Of a stretch of 34,433 bases of DNA, positions 31,459 through 34,433 are shown piece after piece. Each line of letters begins with the position of its first letter. Position 1 is the first letter of the stretch. A model generated the notes under the pieces. That model saw nothing but the letters and a program-made list of their open reading frames with translations. It had not been told where the DNA came from and ran no database searches. The DNA comes from Legionellaceae bacterium (GTDB lineage: Bacteria > Pseudomonadota > Gammaproteobacteria > Legionellales > Legionellaceae): NCBI GenBank assembly GCA_947474165.1, contig CANJHO010000018.1, forward strand, positions 1 to 34,433, written 5' to 3'. A program made the translations under genes and the position numbers.

Positions 31459-33141
31459 ATGACGATTCGTGTGCTTTCATTTGACTTTGATGGTTGTTTG
31501 TTTAATTTACATTATATTCGATCAACCGAGCAAAATGTCATAGCATCCAATCAATCTTTGTTGGATTACTTAAAATCTAAAAACCATCATTATAGCGAAA
31601 CCATTGTGATGGTGGGATCAAATCGACAATCAAAGCATGTTGATGAGGTGAATCATCCTCGTAAAGGTTCCTGTTTTCCCGCGATTAAAGAAGTTGCCGA
31701 CTACCTTGATGCCAAGTTGGATTTATTTTTATTAGCCGATCTTCATGGAGATTTACCCAATGGAACCTCCTTTTTACGAGCCATTAGTGATTTACCCGGC
31801 GAAAAACGCAAGTGTTATCCTGAGATAATTCAGCATGCAACCTGGGTATTTGACGCAAAAAAAATTACGCTCCTTTATGCCCAACTGCACAAAGTTTCGA
31901 AAGATTACCCCAATGAAGACATTGTATTTTATTTTTATGATGATAAGGGATGTCAATATCAGCAAGGGATTGATGATATTCTTGAAGGGTTACATCAATT
32001 TTATTTCAATTATACTGACTTGATGCCGAGTCACGTTAAGTTAATTTTAAATCATTATGCAGGGTGGCGCGTGACCCCCTTTAATGAGATATATGGCACT
32101 GGTTTTATTGATGCAACGTATGTTAAAACCGTGAAAGAGATGTGTGGACAAATGACAGCGGTATCCCCTGTGGCTTGTGCCCAGGATGCTAGCTTAACCC
32201 GTTGTTTGATTAAGCCTGAGTTACTCAAAGCGCGAAGCGTATTTATCCCCTGCCCAGTGGTGAAACCGGACCCTAAATCATTACCCGTGGTGGTGAGTTA
32301 TGCGCTATTTCCACCTCGGAGGAGTTTGTTTCAAGTGGTCGCAGCGCGTGAAAAAGTCCTTTTTGAAGCGGTTGATCGAGATGACACTCACCAAATTCGG
32401 CAATTGTTTCAACGCGCTGTCAACCTGAATGCAAGAGACTGTTATTTAAGAACCCCGATTTTTATAGCCTCAGAATCCGGTAAGTTTGAGGCGCTCAAAT
32501 TACTTTGTGAGCTGGGTTCAAACATCGCGCTGCCGGATCAGAATGGCCGCTCACCTCTCTTTATTGCCGCTGTTTTTGGAGAGCTTCTAGCGATTAACCT
32601 GCTGATTGCATTTGCTGAAAAGCAAGGGAAGAAAGAGGTGATTATTAATCAGCAAGACAACAATGGGCGAACCCCAATCTATGTTGCCGCAGAATATGGC
32701 GAATTGGATTCAATGGAAAAATTAAATTCATTGGGTGCCAATTTAGAGCTACCCGATAACGAAGGAAAAACACCGTTTTATATTGCTGTTGAAAGCGGAC
32801 AAGTCGATGCGGTTATTCTATTGTTTCATTGGCGTGTCAATATCACTACCCCTGACCTTAATGGCATAACGCCCTCCTCCCTCAAAGGCATGCCCAATGA
32901 AGCAAAAATGAAAAGCATCCTTTCTCCTTTATTGAAGCTATATCATAAACGATCCCTTAGAGAGCATTACATGGAGGGTTTCTCTATGTTTAGTTTACTG
33001 CTTGAAAGGGAAGCCATTTTAGAAAGCACAGCAGCGTGTGATGAATCAGTGGCTGAAACAGAAGGCGCTTCGGCCACTGATTCATCCATAGGCAATTTCA
33101 AAGAGAGTCCCCTTTATTATTCGGGCTTAGACAATTTTTAA
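31459..33141 (+). CDS. Ankyrin-repeat protein with HAD-like N-terminal motif, candidate Dot/Icm effector
   Basis: This 560-residue protein has two visible parts. The N-terminus begins MTIRVLSFDFDGCLFN, where D9-x-D11-G-x-L is the first motif of HAD-type hydrolases. The rest of the N-terminal ~290 residues is not recognised, and the later HAD motifs are not obvious beyond YFYDDKG. Residues ~300-470 contain about four ankyrin repeats: RTPIFIASESGKFEALKLLCELGSN, RSPLFIAAVFGELLAINLL, RTPIYVAAEYGELDSMEKLNSLGAN and KTPFYIAVESGQVDAVILL. The C-terminal ~60 residues are acidic with Ser/Thr (AILESTAACDESVAETEGASATDSS) and end in hydrophobic residues, resembling type IV Dot/Icm export signals. There is no signal peptide. 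It begins 12 bases after the SUF operon but looks unrelated to it. Effector status is inference. Confidence 0.85.
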   Translation: MTIRVLSFDFDGCLFNLHYIRSTEQNVIASNQSLLDYLKSKNHHYSETIVMVGSNRQSKHVDEVNHPRKGSCFPAIKEVADYLDAKLDLFLLADLHGDLPNGTSFLRAISDLPGEKRKCYPEIIQHATWVFDAKKITLLYAQLHKVSKDYPNEDIVFYFYDDKGCQYQQGIDDILEGLHQFYFNYTDLMPSHVKLILNHYAGWRVTPFNEIYGTGFIDATYVKTVKEMCGQMTAVSPVACAQDASLTRCLIKPELLKARSVFIPCPVVKPDPKSLPVVVSYALFPPRRSLFQVVAAREKVLFEAVDRDDTHQIRQLFQRAVNLNARDCYLRTPIFIASESGKFEALKLLCELGSNIALPDQNGRSPLFIAAVFGELLAINLLIAFAEKQGKKEVIINQQDNNGRTPIYVAAEYGELDSMEKLNSLGANLELPDNEGKTPFYIAVESGQVDAVILLFHWRVNITTPDLNGITPSSLKGMPNEAKMKSILSPLLKLYHKRSLREHYMEGFSMFSLLLEREAILESTAACDESVAETEGASATDSSIGNFKESPLYYSGLDNF

Positions 33142-33154
33142 CAGGTAATACCCT

Positions 33155-34108
33155 ATGAAACAGATTGATTGGCAACCTTCGGCCACGATTGATGCGTTGC
33201 GTCAACGTGCAGAGGTGCTCGCTGATATTCGAGCATTTTTTAACACCCGGGGCTATTTAGAGGTTGAAACACCTGTGATGGGTCGTTTCGGTATTACCGA
33301 TGTGTATTTATCCAATATTAAAGCGCTATTTCGTAATGAGTCTTATTGTCTACAAACTTCCCCTGAGTATCATATGAAGCGTTTATTGGCAGCGGGTAGT
33401 GGTCCTATTTTTCAATTGGCGCGCGTTTTTCGTGATGATGAGTTGGGTCGATGGCACAATCCTGAGTTTACTTTGCTGGAGTGGTATCAACTGGGGATTG
33501 ATCATCATGCTTTGATGGATGAAATGGATGATTTTCTGCAGCGTATATTGAAATGTAGCCCAATGATTAAAAAAACATATCGGCAGGTTTTCATGGAAAT
33601 AGCTGCGATTGACCCTTTTAAAGCAACCCTTGCTGAGTTTCAAGAAATATTGATTCAATTTGAATTAGACAAGGTATTGCCTGCTGATGAACAAGACCGG
33701 GATCAATATCTCTTTTTATTGATGAGCCATGTGATTGAGCCTGCACTAGCCCATGAGCCCACCCCTGTTGCCGTATATGATTTTCCTCTGTCGCAAGCAG
33801 CCTTGGCACAAGTCAAGGATGGAATCGCTTCACGCTTTGAAATTTATTATCGAGGGGTCGAGCTTGCCAATGGATTTCACGAGTTAACGGATGCTGATGC
33901 ACAACGAGCGCGATTTTGTAAGGACAATGAGCAGCGCATTGCTTGTGGCTTAGAGTCAAATCCACCGGATGATTATTTACTCGCCGCATTAAAGCACGGC
34001 CTACCGCCTTGTAGTGGTGTGGCCTTGGGGATTGATAGGCTTTTGGCGCTTAGGATGAATGAGGCCTCGATTGCATCAACCTTGGCGTTTGATATGGGTA
34101 GGGCTTGA
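33155..34108 (+). CDS. epmA: Elongation factor P lysine ligase EpmA (GenX/PoxA)
   Basis: EpmA is a truncated class II lysyl-tRNA synthetase homologue that attaches (R)-beta-lysine to a lysine of elongation factor P, relieving stalling at polyproline. The 317-residue protein lacks the anticodon-binding domain, as expected, and starts directly in the catalytic core. Motif 1 is in FFNTRGYLEVETPVMG, motif 2 is RVFRDDELGRWHNPEFTLLEWYQLG, and motif 3 is SGVALGIDRLLAL. YLQTSPEYHMKRLL and VELANGFHELTDA are also conserved. The ribosome site is AGGTAAT. The partner genes efp and epmB are not in the window. It lies 13 bases after the ankyrin gene. Confidence 0.96.
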   Translation: MKQIDWQPSATIDALRQRAEVLADIRAFFNTRGYLEVETPVMGRFGITDVYLSNIKALFRNESYCLQTSPEYHMKRLLAAGSGPIFQLARVFRDDELGRWHNPEFTLLEWYQLGIDHHALMDEMDDFLQRILKCSPMIKKTYRQVFMEIAAIDPFKATLAEFQEILIQFELDKVLPADEQDRDQYLFLLMSHVIEPALAHEPTPVAVYDFPLSQAALAQVKDGIASRFEIYYRGVELANGFHELTDADAQRARFCKDNEQRIACGLESNPPDDYLLAALKHGLPPCSGVALGIDRLLALRMNEASIASTLAFDMGRA

Positions 34109-34200
34109 GATCTTTGGTTACGTACTAGCCTGATCAGTTTGCTCTCGGCACCATTTTAGTCAGCATACTGATCGAAATGATGTCGCCCATTCGCTGGGAT

Positions 34201-34245
34201 GCCTCTTGACACGGCTTTCTCTTAAGATAACCTGTCATCAGAGGC
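34201..34245. repeat. Imperfect inverted repeat downstream of epmA
   Basis: GCCTCTTGACA (34201-34211) pairs with TGTCATCAGAGGC (34233-34245) with a 2-base bulge. There is no T-run directly after it, so it is only a weak candidate for an epmA terminator. The surrounding 34109-34433 has no gene that I can support. Confidence 0.35.
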
Positions 34246-34301
34246 AATGCCTCGATTTTCCAATCATTGGACACTATCTAAGTTTCGTAACTCCCCAGCT
34301 A

Positions 34302-34339
34302 CGTCATCCTGAGCGCGTCTTTTTGCGCGAAGGATCTCC
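34302..34339 (+). repeat. Short dispersed palindromic repeat, copy 2
   Basis: CGTCATCCTGAGCGCG and CGCGAAGGATCTCC flank a TCTTTTTG centre. It shares the TCATCC-nGAG ... CGA-nGGATCTC frame with the minus-strand copy at 25290-25317. Confidence 0.55.
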
Positions 34340-34433
34340 CTGCAGTGGCAGATATTTTTGAAAAGTAAAATTCTTTTGGTTTTAATTGATGACCGTCTAA
34401 ATAGTTTTCCAAATAACATCAAAAAACACTTGA

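Overview
This 34.4 kb window reads as chromosome of a Legionella-like gammaproteobacterium (order Legionellales). The evidence is gene content and order: a LetA/UvrY-type response regulator overlapping uvrC, followed by an L,D-transpeptidase / small exported protein / giant Sel1-repeat protein triplet matching enhA-enhB-enhC, a phenylalanine-4-hydroxylase, and an ankyrin-repeat protein with effector-like features. The assignment rests on recognition of protein families, not on a database search.

Layout. Positions 1-6354 are mostly housekeeping: the 5' part of queF, a small exported cysteine-containing protein, waaA (Kdo transferase), and on the minus strand hemA-prfA-prmC followed by dksA with its own probable promoter and leader hairpin. 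Positions 6582-7952 hold a small unknown protein and an RseP-like M50 membrane protease.

Positions 7965-13431 are the most unusual part. Five tightly overlapping minus-strand genes encode an ATP-grasp ligase with a C-terminal membrane segment, a DmpG-type aldolase, an alpha/beta-hydrolase-fold protein apparently lacking its catalytic His, an isocitrate/isopropylmalate-dehydrogenase-RraA fusion, and a DUF6282-type amidohydrolase-fold protein. A good sigma-70 promoter (TTGAGA-17-TATAAT) precedes the first gene. A near-consensus Fur box (TGATATTCATTATCA) covers the predicted transcription start. I read this as an undescribed iron-repressed operon that builds or remodels a small carboxylic-acid-derived molecule, possibly a metallophore. 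The product is not deducible from sequence.

Positions 13610-19675 carry a dienelactone hydrolase family protein, comF (minus), bioC, phhA, letA and uvrC. A 194-bp MITE-like palindrome with a 9-bp target duplication has inserted exactly at the bioC stop codon and separated bioC from phhA. Positions 19734-24722 carry enhABC behind a candidate sigma-28 (FliA) promoter. A solitary XRE regulator and palindromic repeats follow (24779-25317). The SUF iron-sulfur operon (regulator, sufB, C, D, S, U and a DUF59 gene) spans 25485-31446 behind two near-identical 21-bp boxes. The window closes with an ankyrin-repeat protein and epmA (EF-P lysine ligase).

Iron is a recurring theme: a Fur-box operon, an Fe-S assembly operon with its Rrf2 regulator, and an iron-dependent phenylalanine hydroxylase. 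I saw no rRNA, tRNA, CRISPR array, or transposase gene.
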